Source: Rhodobacteraceae bacterium HIMB11 | Lineage (GTDB): Bacteria; Pseudomonadota; Alphaproteobacteria; Rhodobacterales; Rhodobacteraceae | Direction: 5' to 3' | Assembly: GCA_000472185.1 (NCBI GenBank) | Contig: AVDB01000003.1 | Span: 62,001 to 126,000, forward strand | Length of the DNA: 64,000 bases | Shown: positions 28,131 through 36,369 of the stretch, piece after piece | How the letters are laid out: the number at the start of each line of letters is the position of its first letter | Position numbering within the stretch: the stretch's first letter is position 1 | Made by a program: the position numbers and the translations under genes | The notes under the pieces: generated by a model | Seen by the model: only the letters and a program-made list of their open reading frames with translations | What the model was told of the DNA's origin: nothing | The model's database searches: none

Positions 28131-28143
28131 TCACGATACGTTT

Positions 28144-28175
28144 TTGCGGCACGCTATCGGCGTGCCGCAATTTTA
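28144..28175 (+). terminator. Intra-operon attenuator hairpin
   Basis: TTGCGGCACGC / GCGTGCCGCAA is a perfect 11-bp stem with a TATCG loop, followed by TTTTATTT. It lies between binding-protein and permease genes, the usual place for partial termination. Confidence 0.8.
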
Positions 28176-28188
28176 TTTGATCCACGAT

Positions 28189-29073
28189 ATGTTCGAATTT
28201 TGCACCGATCCTAACAGCCTAGGCCAATTCCAATGGATTTTGTGTTACCTCACAACACCAAAACACATGGGATTTTATTGGTCCTTTTTGACGGTGCTAT
28301 TGTTACTTGGAATTACGGCACCTTGTGCCTTGGGATTTGGTTTTTTGGGTGCCATGGCCGCGCGTTCAAAATTTTTCGTGTTCAGCCTGTTTGGACACGC
28401 CTATATCGCTATCGTGCGCGGTGTTCCCGAAATTGCGTTTTTTATGTTTTTCGTTATCGCGTTGGACCAATTTTTGGAATGGTCTCGTCATAAAATACTC
28501 TGCCCAGATTGGAGTGAACCGATCAGACAGGGGAATGATTTCGTCGTGTGCCAAGCCGCAAAGCTCCCCCTCAGCAGTGCACCGCAATGGATACATGAAA
28601 GCTATGGATTTACGCTTGCTGTCTTTACCTTTGCGATTGTGTTTGGGGCGTTTTCAGCCAATGTTTTGTTTGGCGCCATGCGTGCCGTACCCTATGCACA
28701 ACAGGAAACGGCATACGCATACGGTATGACATCATCGCAGGTGTTTTGGCGTATCACAGTTCCACAGATGTGGGTCTATGCGCTTCCTGGACTTGGGAAC
28801 TTATGGATGGTCTTAATCAAGGCCACGCCACTTTTGTTCCTTTTGGGAGTTGAGGATATTGTGTATTGGGCGCGCGAACTGGGTGGGTCCAAAACCGCAC
28901 GCTTTACCGATTACCCGCACCCCGATTGGCGCATGTGGTATTTCCTAGCCCTACTGGTATTTTACCTAATGTTCACAAGGGTGTCTGAGGTCGTATTAGA
29001 CCGACTTATGAAACGTTTGACACATGGACAGGCGACAGCCGCAGGAGAAGCACAGCGGAGGGCCGAAGCATGA
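28189..29073 (+). CDS. ABC transporter permease (HisQ/HisM type), first
   Basis: A 294-residue inner-membrane permease. Several hydrophobic spans are seen, with the family EAA-type loop around EAY/ETAYAYGMTSSQVFWRITVPQM near residue 180. It is longer than the usual 220–240 residues because of an inserted periplasmic segment around residues 95–130 (LEWSRHKILCPDWSEP…). The ATG at 28189 gives MFEFCTDPNSLGQFQWIL; a TTG 12 bases earlier is an alternative. It overlaps the second permease by four bases. Confidence 0.87.
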   Translation: MFEFCTDPNSLGQFQWILCYLTTPKHMGFYWSFLTVLLLLGITAPCALGFGFLGAMAARSKFFVFSLFGHAYIAIVRGVPEIAFFMFFVIALDQFLEWSRHKILCPDWSEPIRQGNDFVVCQAAKLPLSSAPQWIHESYGFTLAVFTFAIVFGAFSANVLFGAMRAVPYAQQETAYAYGMTSSQVFWRITVPQMWVYALPGLGNLWMVLIKATPLLFLLGVEDIVYWARELGGSKTARFTDYPHPDWRMWYFLALLVFYLMFTRVSEVVLDRLMKRLTHGQATAAGEAQRRAEA

Positions 29074-29876
29074 GTTGCTGGGATATCATCGCGGATTATG
29101 GCCTGCGCTCCATTGGAATTGGGGAACGTTTATTACCGCGCAATGAATTCACGCTCTGCCACCAATTCACACTGATCGGATCGGGCATGATCTGGAACAT
29201 TTATTTTGGTGTTCTGGCCCTGCTTTCTGGATTTTTCTTTGCGACACTGCTTGCGCTTGGCAAGATGTCGACCAACCCAATCTTTCGACGCAGTGCCGAA
29301 TGGACGATATTCATCTTTCGCGGCTCTCCACTCTTTATCCAGTTCTTCTTCGCGTATTTCCTATTTCTGTCTCTGAAACAAAGTTTCCCGATTTTTAGCC
29401 CCTTCACCTCGGCATGGATTGGTGCGCTTGTTGTTCTGTTTCTGAATACATCTGCTTACACGGGCGAAATCTTTTATGGCGCGCTTCAATCCATTCCCAA
29501 GGGCGATATTGAGGCCGCTGATGCCTATGGCCTGACGGGAATGAAACGGTTTCGACGGATCACTTGGCCAACAATGCTGCGGCTGGCCTGGCCTGCCTAT
29601 ACCAACGAAGCTATCTTTTTGTTTCATGCGACAACGCTGGTGTTTTTTTCAGGCTTTCCAACGACACGTCAACGCGGTGATGCGCTTTATTATGCAAACT
29701 ATTTTGCGGATAAAACATTCAATCCCTTTGTCCCTTACCCGATTTTGGCGGGATATTTTATTGTCCTGACGCTGATCGTGATTGGCCTCTATGGCCTTGT
29801 TAATAAACGCTTGAATCGCCATTTGCCCACCTCAGATCGTGGTAAAATCAAACTTCGGATGAATATCATCCGCTAA
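29070..29876 (+). CDS. ABC transporter permease (HisQ/HisM type), second
   Basis: A 268-residue permease partner. It contains the typical FIFRGSPLFIQFFFAYF segment near residue 83 and the EAA loop GDIEAADAYGLTGMKRFRRI near residue 147, where the ATPase docks. The ATG overlaps the previous stop (ATGA), so the two permeases are made together, as expected for a heterodimeric channel. A dyad at 29888–29930 follows the gene. Confidence 0.88.
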   Translation: MSCWDIIADYGLRSIGIGERLLPRNEFTLCHQFTLIGSGMIWNIYFGVLALLSGFFFATLLALGKMSTNPIFRRSAEWTIFIFRGSPLFIQFFFAYFLFLSLKQSFPIFSPFTSAWIGALVVLFLNTSAYTGEIFYGALQSIPKGDIEAADAYGLTGMKRFRRITWPTMLRLAWPAYTNEAIFLFHATTLVFFSGFPTTRQRGDALYYANYFADKTFNPFVPYPILAGYFIVLTLIVIGLYGLVNKRLNRHLPTSDRGKIKLRMNIIR

Positions 29877-29887
29877 GCAAATTAAAA

Positions 29888-29946
29888 TATTTCACCTCTC
29901 TACTAGACAAAAGACTAGGGTAGTGAAATAATTTGATCAAATTATT
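29888..29946. promoter_or_regulatory. Dyad and perfect 20-bp palindrome before the ligase/oxidase genes
   Basis: TATTTCAC (29888) pairs with GTGAAATA (29923), with further inner pairing (CTAC/GTAG). It is followed by the perfect palindrome AATAATTTGATCAAATTATT at 29927–29946. The second element shares the core ATTTGATCAAAT with 26580–26591 and ends 13 bases before the next start, a likely repressor site. Confidence 0.6.
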
Positions 29947-29959
29947 GAACGAGGCTCTT

Positions 29960-31276
29960 ATGGATTTGAACCAATTCCGGACGTTCAGGGTTGCAACATG
30001 TGACCTGAATGGTCAGATGCGGGGAAAACGTCTACCCATCTCTGATTATGACACTGTTGATCAAGGGGCGATCAAACTGCCCTTGTCGGCCCTAAACCTG
30101 GACGTTTGGGGGTCTGACATCAAAAACAGTCCACTGGTGTTTGAAACCGGAGATGCGGACGGAATTCTTCTACCAACGGACCGCGGGCCTGTTCCAATGC
30201 CTTGGCTGGACGTGCCGACATTCTTTGTCCCCATGTGGACGTATGAGGTGGATCGCACACCTTTTGCGGGGGATCCCCGTCACGCACTCGCACGGGTATT
30301 GGACCGCTATGCCACCCGCGGTTGGCAGGTTGTGGCCGCAACCGAATTGGAATTTTATTTGGTTGACGATAGTCACGAAAATCTCAGCCCCCCAATCAAT
30401 CCGCAAAGTGGGCGTCCCCTTGTCGGACGGGCCTATATGTCACTGCGGCAGTTGGACAGTTTTGATGCCTATTTTTCAGAACTTTACGATGCCTGCGAAC
30501 TTATGGGGATCGATGCACAAACCGCCATTTCCGAGGCAGGTTTGGGCCAATTCGAAGTGAACCTGACACATTCCGATGCAATGTGCGCAGCCGATGACAC
30601 TTGGCTATTCAAATCACTGGTTCGGGGACTTGCGCGAAAACACGGGATGGCCGCAACCTTTATGGCCAAACCCTTTGCTCATGAGGCTGGAAATGGCATG
30701 CATGTGCATTTCTCAGTCTTAGATGAAGAGGGGAACAACATATTTGACAATGGCGGAACCGATGGGACCGTTATGCTACGCCATGCTGTTGCAGGGTGCC
30801 TTGAGGCGATGGCCGCATCTACCCTGGTCTTTGCCCCGCATGGCAATAGTTACGAACGTCTGGTCCCCAACACGCACGCCCCGACAGGCGCAAGCTGGGC
30901 CTATGAAAATCGTACGTCGGCCCTTCGTATTCCAGAAAGCCATCCAAAAGCGCGACGGATCGAACACCGTGTTGCGGGGGGGGATATCAATCCATACCTT
31001 GTCCTATCTGTGATCCTAGGCGCGGCCTTGGCAGGTATCGAAGATGAAATGGTTCCACCTGATCCGATCACCGGAAACGCCTATGATCTGGATTTACCCC
31101 AACTTGCCCCAACGTGGCAGGATGCAATTGACGCATTCGAAAGCGATCCGCTAATCGCGCGCATTTTGCCTCAGGCATTGATCGAAAACCTGTGCCTGAC
31201 AAAACAACAAGAACTCTCGCTCTTGGCAGATATCGATGTATCCGAACATTGGAAATCATATTTAGAAACCGTATGA
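29960..31276 (+). CDS. Glutamine-synthetase-like gamma-glutamyl ligase (first)
   Basis: A 438-residue protein of the glutamine synthetase superfamily, in the GlnT/PuuA branch that ligates glutamate to an amine. Catalytic features are retained: the metal-binding ELEFYLVDD near residue 130, EAGLGQFEVNL near 193, ATP/glutamate loop GNGMHVHFS near 245, and NRTSALRIP with the catalytic arginine region near 318. The ATG at 29960 has GAGG upstream; a TTG at 29933 falls in the operator. It opens a group of four coupled genes with a second, different ligase. The amine substrate is unknown. Confidence 0.85.
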   Translation: MDLNQFRTFRVATCDLNGQMRGKRLPISDYDTVDQGAIKLPLSALNLDVWGSDIKNSPLVFETGDADGILLPTDRGPVPMPWLDVPTFFVPMWTYEVDRTPFAGDPRHALARVLDRYATRGWQVVAATELEFYLVDDSHENLSPPINPQSGRPLVGRAYMSLRQLDSFDAYFSELYDACELMGIDAQTAISEAGLGQFEVNLTHSDAMCAADDTWLFKSLVRGLARKHGMAATFMAKPFAHEAGNGMHVHFSVLDEEGNNIFDNGGTDGTVMLRHAVAGCLEAMAASTLVFAPHGNSYERLVPNTHAPTGASWAYENRTSALRIPESHPKARRIEHRVAGGDINPYLVLSVILGAALAGIEDEMVPPDPITGNAYDLDLPQLAPTWQDAIDAFESDPLIARILPQALIENLCLTKQQELSLLADIDVSEHWKSYLETV

Positions 31277-31301
31277 TACCCTGAATTAAAGTAGGTTTAA
31301 C

Positions 31302-31988
31302 ATGACGAAAATTGGCATTCTTGCCACTGGCCATTCCCCAGATGCCCTAATCAATGATTTGGGCGATTATGATGCCCTGTTTAAAAAATTGCTTGGGTCA
31401 TATGATTTTGAATTCGAAACATTCGCCGTTGTTGATGGCATTTTTCCCAATGGCCCTGACGCGGCCGACGGGTGGTTAATTACTGGATCAAAGCATGGCG
31501 CATATGAACCCCATGATTGGATCCCCCCCTTAGAAGATTTGATCCGCAAAATTCATCACGACAAACGTCCACTGGTCGGCATTTGTTTTGGACATCAGAT
31601 CATTGCACAGGCCCTTGGTGGCCGTGTCGAAAAATTTGGCGGCGGGTGGAGTGTTGGCCTGACGGATTATGAAATCGATGGTCAAACCTATTCCTTAAAC
31701 GCCTGGCATCAGGATCAGGTTATTGCGCTTCCAACTGACGCGCAGGTGATCGGTAGGTCCGATTTTTGCGCGAACGCTGTACTAAGTTACGGCGATCACA
31801 TTTTAACATTCCAACCCCATCCAGAATTTGACGCCTCCTTTACCAAAGGCTTGATTGATCATCGTGGTCAAGGCGTAGTTCCAGATGATCTGCTAAACTC
31901 AGCAAAATCTCGCTTGCAAGAGCAGGCTGCACAACCCGAAATGGCCGAAAGAATCGCGCGTCATTTCCAACAAGAAAAGAGGACGTAA
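31302..31988 (+). CDS. Class I glutamine amidotransferase-like hydrolase
   Basis: A 228-residue stand-alone GATase1-fold protein. The nucleophile elbow GICFGHQ lies near residue 96 and the histidine-glutamate pair in FQPHPEFD near residue 171, so the triad appears complete. It resembles the GMP-synthase glutaminase-like group more than canonical PuuD (peptidase C26). In this context it probably cleaves a gamma-glutamyl amide, such as a gamma-glutamylated amino acid made by the flanking ligases and oxidase. Its stop overlaps the next ATG by one base. Confidence 0.8.
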   Translation: MTKIGILATGHSPDALINDLGDYDALFKKLLGSYDFEFETFAVVDGIFPNGPDAADGWLITGSKHGAYEPHDWIPPLEDLIRKIHHDKRPLVGICFGHQIIAQALGGRVEKFGGGWSVGLTDYEIDGQTYSLNAWHQDQVIALPTDAQVIGRSDFCANAVLSYGDHILTFQPHPEFDASFTKGLIDHRGQGVVPDDLLNSAKSRLQEQAAQPEMAERIARHFQQEKRT

Positions 31989-33358
31989 TGTCCAATGACC
32001 TTGAAACCTTTTTATCTTCGCTCCCTCAGCACGCCCAAGACTATCTAACGGGGCGAAAACTTGACGAGGTTGAATGCGTCATCGCCGATTTGCCGGGCAT
32101 TGCGCGCGGCAAGGCCGTGCCTGCAGCAAAATACGCCCGCCAAGGTTCGTTTCATTTGCCAGATTCGATATTTTACCAAACAATCACAGGCGATTGGGGC
32201 GAAGCCGCGGGTGCGGAAGGGTTTATTGAACGAGATATGATTATGCGGCCCGATCATTCCACAACATCGGCTGCACCGTGGACAGGGGATTGGACGCTTC
32301 AGGTCATTCACGATGCCTTTGATCGCAAAGGGGAACCCGTTCCCTTTGCCCCCCGCAACGTTTTAAAACGTGTTGTTGAGCTCTATCAAAAAAAGGGATG
32401 GACGCCAGTTGTAGCGCCCGAAATGGAATTCTTTTTGGTTGCCCGTAACATTGATCCCGCGAAATCAATCCAACCCATGATGGGGCGTTCGGGCCGACCA
32501 GCCGCCGCGCGACAGGCCTATTCCATGACTGCGGTGGATGAATTTGGACCTGTAATCGACGACATTTATGATTTCGCAGAAGCGCAAGGATTTGAAATTG
32601 ATGGCATCACCCAAGAAGGCGGTGCAGGCCAGTTGGAAATCAACCTACGCCATGGCGATCCCGTGCGCCTTGCGGACGAGGTATTCTATTTCAAACGTTT
32701 AATCAGAGAGGCCGCATTGCGTCATGATTGTTTCGCAACCTTTATGGCAAAACCAATCGAGGATGAGCCTGGCAGCGCAATGCATATCCACCATTCGATC
32801 ATCGATACAGAAACTGGGCAGAATATCTTTTCTGGTCCACAGGGTGGTGAAACAGATCTGTTTTTCTATTTCATCGGCGGCCTGCAAAAATATTTGCCTG
32901 CGGCCATTGCGGTCTTGGCGCCCTATGTGAATTCATATCGGCGTTATGTGAAAGATCATGCAGCCCCCATCAATTTGGAATGGGCCCGCGACAATCGCAC
33001 GACAGGTATTCGTATTCCATTGTCTGATGCCAAAGGACGGCGGGTGGAAAATCGCCTGGCGGGGATGGATTGTAATCCCTACTTGGGTATCGCGGCATCC
33101 CTTGCTTGCGGGTATTTGGGCATGGTCAACGAAATTCGCCCGACCAAACAGTTCAAAGGTGACGCCTACGAAGGGGATGAGGACATCCCGCGTGTCATGG
33201 GTGAGGCATTGGATTTATTCGAAGCAGCTGAAGAGCTTCACGAAATATTAGGACCCGAATTTGCGCGTGTTTATTCCATCGTCAAACGCACGGAATACGA
33301 AGAATTTTTGCAAGTGATCAGCCCATGGGAACGCAAACACCTTCTGTTGAACGTATGA
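31988..33358 (+). CDS. Glutamine-synthetase-like gamma-glutamyl ligase (second)
   Basis: A 456-residue second member of the superfamily, clearly divergent from the first (for example EMEFFLVARN and NRTTGIRIP against ELEFYLVDD and NRTSALRIP). Catalytic segments are present: QEGGAGQLEINL near residue 211, SAMHIHHSI near 260, and RRVENRLAGMDCNPYL. Sequence resembles gamma-glutamylputrescine synthetase-type proteins. It is translationally coupled on both sides: its ATG overlaps the amidotransferase stop and its TGA overlaps the oxidase ATG. Two ligases in one operon suggest either two amines or a hetero-oligomer. Confidence 0.85.
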   Translation: MSNDLETFLSSLPQHAQDYLTGRKLDEVECVIADLPGIARGKAVPAAKYARQGSFHLPDSIFYQTITGDWGEAAGAEGFIERDMIMRPDHSTTSAAPWTGDWTLQVIHDAFDRKGEPVPFAPRNVLKRVVELYQKKGWTPVVAPEMEFFLVARNIDPAKSIQPMMGRSGRPAAARQAYSMTAVDEFGPVIDDIYDFAEAQGFEIDGITQEGGAGQLEINLRHGDPVRLADEVFYFKRLIREAALRHDCFATFMAKPIEDEPGSAMHIHHSIIDTETGQNIFSGPQGGETDLFFYFIGGLQKYLPAAIAVLAPYVNSYRRYVKDHAAPINLEWARDNRTTGIRIPLSDAKGRRVENRLAGMDCNPYLGIAASLACGYLGMVNEIRPTKQFKGDAYEGDEDIPRVMGEALDLFEAAEELHEILGPEFARVYSIVKRTEYEEFLQVISPWERKHLLLNV

Positions 33359-34662
33359 ACCTGCTGTATGCAAATGATCAACGTGGCGCATACCCCAAAA
33401 GTTGGTATGCCGCCACGGCAAAGCCTTTGGTACCCTGCCCCGCGCTGTTGGGTTCCGAAAGGGCGGATGTTTGTGTCATTGGTGCAGGATTTACGGGTAT
33501 TTCAACCGCGCTTCATTTGGCCGAATTGGGGTATTCCGTCACAATACTTGAGGCACAACGCATTGGTTTTGGTGCCTCGGGACGCAATGGTGGTCAGTTG
33601 GGCATGGGACAGCGGATGGATCAGGATGACCTGATTGATTTGCTGGGTGATGATGCTGCTCGTGTGTTGTGGAACATGGCGCTTGACGCACAAGCCTTGG
33701 TTAAATCACTCATCAACAAGTTTGACATTGATTGCGACCTAACGCCGGGTGTTGCAAATCTGGGTCACACCCCGCGACTTGGGGATCAGATGCGTCAGTA
33801 TGCTGATTTCTTGCATCAAGCCTACGACGCGGCACATGTCCAATCGCTGAGTGTGGCTGAGGGGCGCAGGCTATGCAATTCAGAGGCCTATCACGGTGGT
33901 TTCATTGATTGGAATTCTGCGCATTTGCATCCGCTGAAATACGTGTTGGGATTGGCCAATGCTGCGCAGCAATTGGGTGTTCAATTTTTTGAACAATCCC
34001 TGGTCACGCAGGTCGAACACGAACCACACAAAATTCAAGTGATAACGGAGCATGGGTCTGTTTCATGCGATCACGTTGTTTATGCCTGCAATGGATATTT
34101 GGGTGATTTGGAACCCAATCTGGCTGCACGGATCATGCCCATCAACAATTTCATCGTGGCAACGGAGCCACTGGACAATGATCTGGATGTGATCCCACAA
34201 GACAATATTGCCGTTGCCGACAGTAAATTTGTTGTCAATTATTTCCGCAAGTCTTCCGACAGCAGATTACTGTTTGGGGGTGGCGAAAATTATGGGTATC
34301 AATTTCCCAACGATATCGCCGCCACTGTTCGCAAACCAATGTTGGAAATTTTCCCACAGCTAAGAGATGTCAAAATCGATTACGCGTGGGGGGGAACATT
34401 GGGCATCACCATTCGGCGCATGCCCTATTTCGCGCGACCATCGAAAAACAGTTGGGCCGCCACAGGGTATTCAGGCCACGGAGTGGGAACCGCCACGCAT
34501 GCTGGTCAGTTGATTGCGCAAGCGATTTATGGTGACAGCACGGGCTTTGATGCCATGGCATCTGTACCGAGCCAGCGCTTTCCTGGGGGCACATTGCTAC
34601 GTTCGCCCCTATTGATGTTGGCAATGACATGGTATGGGTTGCGTGATCGCTTCGGAATTTAA
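33355..34662 (+). CDS. FAD-dependent oxidoreductase (PuuB/OrdL-like)
   Basis: A 435-residue DAO-family flavoprotein, probably oxidising a gamma-glutamylated amine to the aldehyde. It starts MNLLYANDQRGAYPKSWYA, has the dinucleotide-binding motif VCVIGAGFTGISTALHLAE near residue 38, and the GASGRNGGQLG flavin motif near residue 72 seen in gamma-glutamylputrescine oxidases. C-terminal ATGYSGHGVGTATHAGQL is the second FAD-contact segment. The ATG at 33355 overlaps the ligase stop (ATGA). Its own stop overlaps the stop of the convergent GFA-like frame. Confidence 0.88.
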   Translation: MNLLYANDQRGAYPKSWYAATAKPLVPCPALLGSERADVCVIGAGFTGISTALHLAELGYSVTILEAQRIGFGASGRNGGQLGMGQRMDQDDLIDLLGDDAARVLWNMALDAQALVKSLINKFDIDCDLTPGVANLGHTPRLGDQMRQYADFLHQAYDAAHVQSLSVAEGRRLCNSEAYHGGFIDWNSAHLHPLKYVLGLANAAQQLGVQFFEQSLVTQVEHEPHKIQVITEHGSVSCDHVVYACNGYLGDLEPNLAARIMPINNFIVATEPLDNDLDVIPQDNIAVADSKFVVNYFRKSSDSRLLFGGGENYGYQFPNDIAATVRKPMLEIFPQLRDVKIDYAWGGTLGITIRRMPYFARPSKNSWAATGYSGHGVGTATHAGQLIAQAIYGDSTGFDAMASVPSQRFPGGTLLRSPLLMLAMTWYGLRDRFGI

Positions 34663-35156
34663 TCCAACACTGGTGGTTCAAATTTTGCAATCATATCATC
34701 AAAACTGTCGGGTTGATGTGTGTAAATGAACCGCTGCAAACTTTCGTGATTGATCCATTCAAGCGCGCTGTCTGTCCATATATGTCCAACAGGACTAATG
34801 CGATGTATCACATCCAGCGAACCACATTTTAGACTTAAAATGTCACTCTCATCAGTACCCGAGTGATAAATGCGGGAACCGCAATCGGGACAGCAAGCGC
34901 AGAGCTTTTCGTCGCCATTATCAAGCGTGAACGTATACTGGGCTTGCTCGCCTTGCGTGAGCGTAAATCGCGACGTGGGAAACCATACAGATATGCCAAA
35001 TGTACTACTGCTTTGGGCCCGGCAATCTGTGCAGTGACAACAATAGGCTACAATCGGATCCGCCGAAATCGCATAGCGGATGTTTCCGCATTGACACCCA
35101 CCAAGGTAATGACAGGTCTGATCAAGAGGCGCAGAAAAAAGCTGTCCCCTATTTGC
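34659..35156 (-). pseudogene. GFA-domain (glutathione-dependent formaldehyde-activating-like) frame with no start codon
   Basis: The 486-bp interval between the FAD oxidase and phaR holds an uninterrupted frame ending in TAA at 34659. It reads as a complete GFA-family zinc-binding protein: GGCQCGNIRYAIS, then CCHCTDCRAQSSSTFGISVW, CACCPDCGSRIYHSG and LKCGSLD, which are the conserved cysteine motifs in order. However, the frame opens at 35156 after a TGA and has no ATG, GTG or TTG before the GGCQCG motif. A ribosome-binding-like AGGGGA overlaps the phaR stop. Either the start codon was lost or shifted by an indel, or a non-standard start is used. The family's catalytic role is mostly unproven. 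Confidence 0.65.
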
Positions 35157-35694
35157 TCATCTTTGAAAGTTGATCTTGAAGTGCGCTCAGCTGTGCCTTG
35201 ATAGCATCCAAATCGTCACTGCCGCCTGCGTCTTTTGCGGGTTCAGATGGCGTTCGATCTGCGGATGGCCAACCAAAGGCTTTCATGAATGCCTCTTGTT
35301 GGGCCTTCATCGCCTCGAAACCAGGCATCGAATTCGTGGAATTCATCCCCATATTTTCCATCATCTTATTCTGTCCATCGCGCAGCATTTCGAATGACAT
35401 CGACAGGAATTGCGGAACAACAGATGCCGCCTGATTGGTGTAGCTTCTGACAAGATCGGTCAAAACATCCACGGGCAGGACATTTTCACCGCGGCTTTCG
35501 TGTTCTGCGATGATTTGCAACAAATACTGACGCGTCAGATCGTCACCAGATTTCAAATCCATGATTTGCACATCGCGGCCATCGCGAATGAACCCCGAGA
35601 TATCCTCAAGCGTGACGTAATCGCTGGTTTCCGTATTGTAGAGACGGCGGCTCGCATACCGTTTGATCAGCAGTTTTTCTTTTGCGTTTGCCAC
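35149..35694 (-). CDS. phaR: Polyhydroxyalkanoate synthesis repressor PhaR
   Basis: A 181-residue DNA-binding protein that represses phasin and its own gene until PHB granules titrate it. The PHB/PHA accumulation regulator domain occupies the N-terminus (LLIKRYASRRLYNTETSDYV, then RDGRDVQIMDLKSGDDLTRQ). The following region includes MSFEMLRDGQNKMMENMG. The C-terminus ends in a short coiled coil (KAQLSALQDQLSKMSK). A TGCAGC-rich imperfect dyad 18 bases upstream of the ATG fits autoregulation. Confidence 0.95.
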   Translation of the reverse strand: MANAKEKLLIKRYASRRLYNTETSDYVTLEDISGFIRDGRDVQIMDLKSGDDLTRQYLLQIIAEHESRGENVLPVDVLTDLVRSYTNQAASVVPQFLSMSFEMLRDGQNKMMENMGMNSTNSMPGFEAMKAQQEAFMKAFGWPSADRTPSEPAKDAGGSDDLDAIKAQLSALQDQLSKMSK

Positions 35695-35711
35695 AACGAT
35701 TCTCCCTAAAA

Positions 35712-35728
35712 ATGCAGCGTTGCAGCAT
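35712..35728. promoter_or_regulatory. Candidate PhaR site before phaR
   Basis: ATGCAGCGTTGCAGCAT, an imperfect dyad of TGCAGC units, lies 18 bases before the phaR start. PhaR proteins are known to bind TGC/GCA-rich dyads. Confidence 0.5.
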
Positions 35729-35745
35729 AGATTAGCGATTGCAGC

Positions 35746-35780
35746 AAAAAAAGAAAGGGTGCGATCATGCGTACCCTTTC
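35746..35780 (-). terminator. Rho-independent terminator of phaP
   Basis: GAAAGGGT (35753–35760) pairs with ACCCTTTC (35773–35780), and read on the minus strand a T7 run follows. It lies 22 bases after the phaP stop. Confidence 0.85.
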
Positions 35781-35802
35781 AATAATCGTACATGGTAGCG
35801 AG

Positions 35803-36252
35803 TTATTTCGCTGCTGCTGTCGCCTTGCGTGTTGCCGCAGTTACGTCAGCAGTTGCTTTTTTCACCGCTGCTGTCGCTTCTTCTGACATGTTTTTGCCAG
35901 TCGACATTAGCAATTCAACTGTGTCCATTTGTACTTTCTTTGCAACTTCTGCAAAGGCTGCTATGTTTTCTGCTGCAACTTCTGCCTGTGCTGTAGCGAA
36001 ATCAGCTGCTGCTTTGGCGTAATCTGCTGGGTCCGCTTTTGCTTTTGAAACGTCTGCGATTTTCGCCAATGTGTCTTTTGTCCACTTTGATGAGATCTCA
36101 GCAGATTTTTCTGCTGCTTCAACTGCAACGTTTGCTAGCTTTTCGTTCATTGACGCTGTGTTTTTGAAAGCGTCGTCAAATGCGCTCATGTCCACTGGGA
36201 ATGAACCCATCATATCTTTAAATGCTTTTGTCATATCTTCTACTTTGGTCAT
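35803..36252 (-). CDS. phaP: Phasin (PHB granule-associated protein)
   Basis: A 149-residue alanine- and lysine-rich helical protein of the phasin family that coats PHB granules. It starts MTKVEDMTKAFKDMMGSFPV and consists almost wholly of amphipathic helices, ending with an Ala/Lys/Thr-rich tail (AAVKKATADVTAATRKATAA) like other PhaP proteins. AAAGGAATTTCCG precedes the ATG at 36252. Two TGC/GCA dyads lie 50–100 bases upstream, as expected for a PhaR target. It sits between phaC and phaR on the same strand. Confidence 0.9.
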   Translation of the reverse strand: MTKVEDMTKAFKDMMGSFPVDMSAFDDAFKNTASMNEKLANVAVEAAEKSAEISSKWTKDTLAKIADVSKAKADPADYAKAAADFATAQAEVAAENIAAFAEVAKKVQMDTVELLMSTGKNMSEEATAAVKKATADVTAATRKATAAAK

Positions 36253-36305
36253 CGGAAATTCCTTTCGCGTTACGCAAGACCGTCTTGCGTTTGACCAAGA
36301 GATAC

Positions 36306-36349
36306 ATGCTGCAACGCAGCATTGCAAGTCTTTTTTCTGCGACGCAGCA
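36306..36349. promoter_or_regulatory. Two candidate PhaR operators before phaP
   Basis: ATGCTGCAACGCAGCAT at 36306–36322 is a perfect dyad of seven-base arms with a three-base centre. TCTGCGACGCAGCA at 36336–36349 repeats the CTGC-N3-GCAG core. Confidence 0.65.
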
Positions 36350-36369
36350 TTTTTTACAAAAAATTCACA

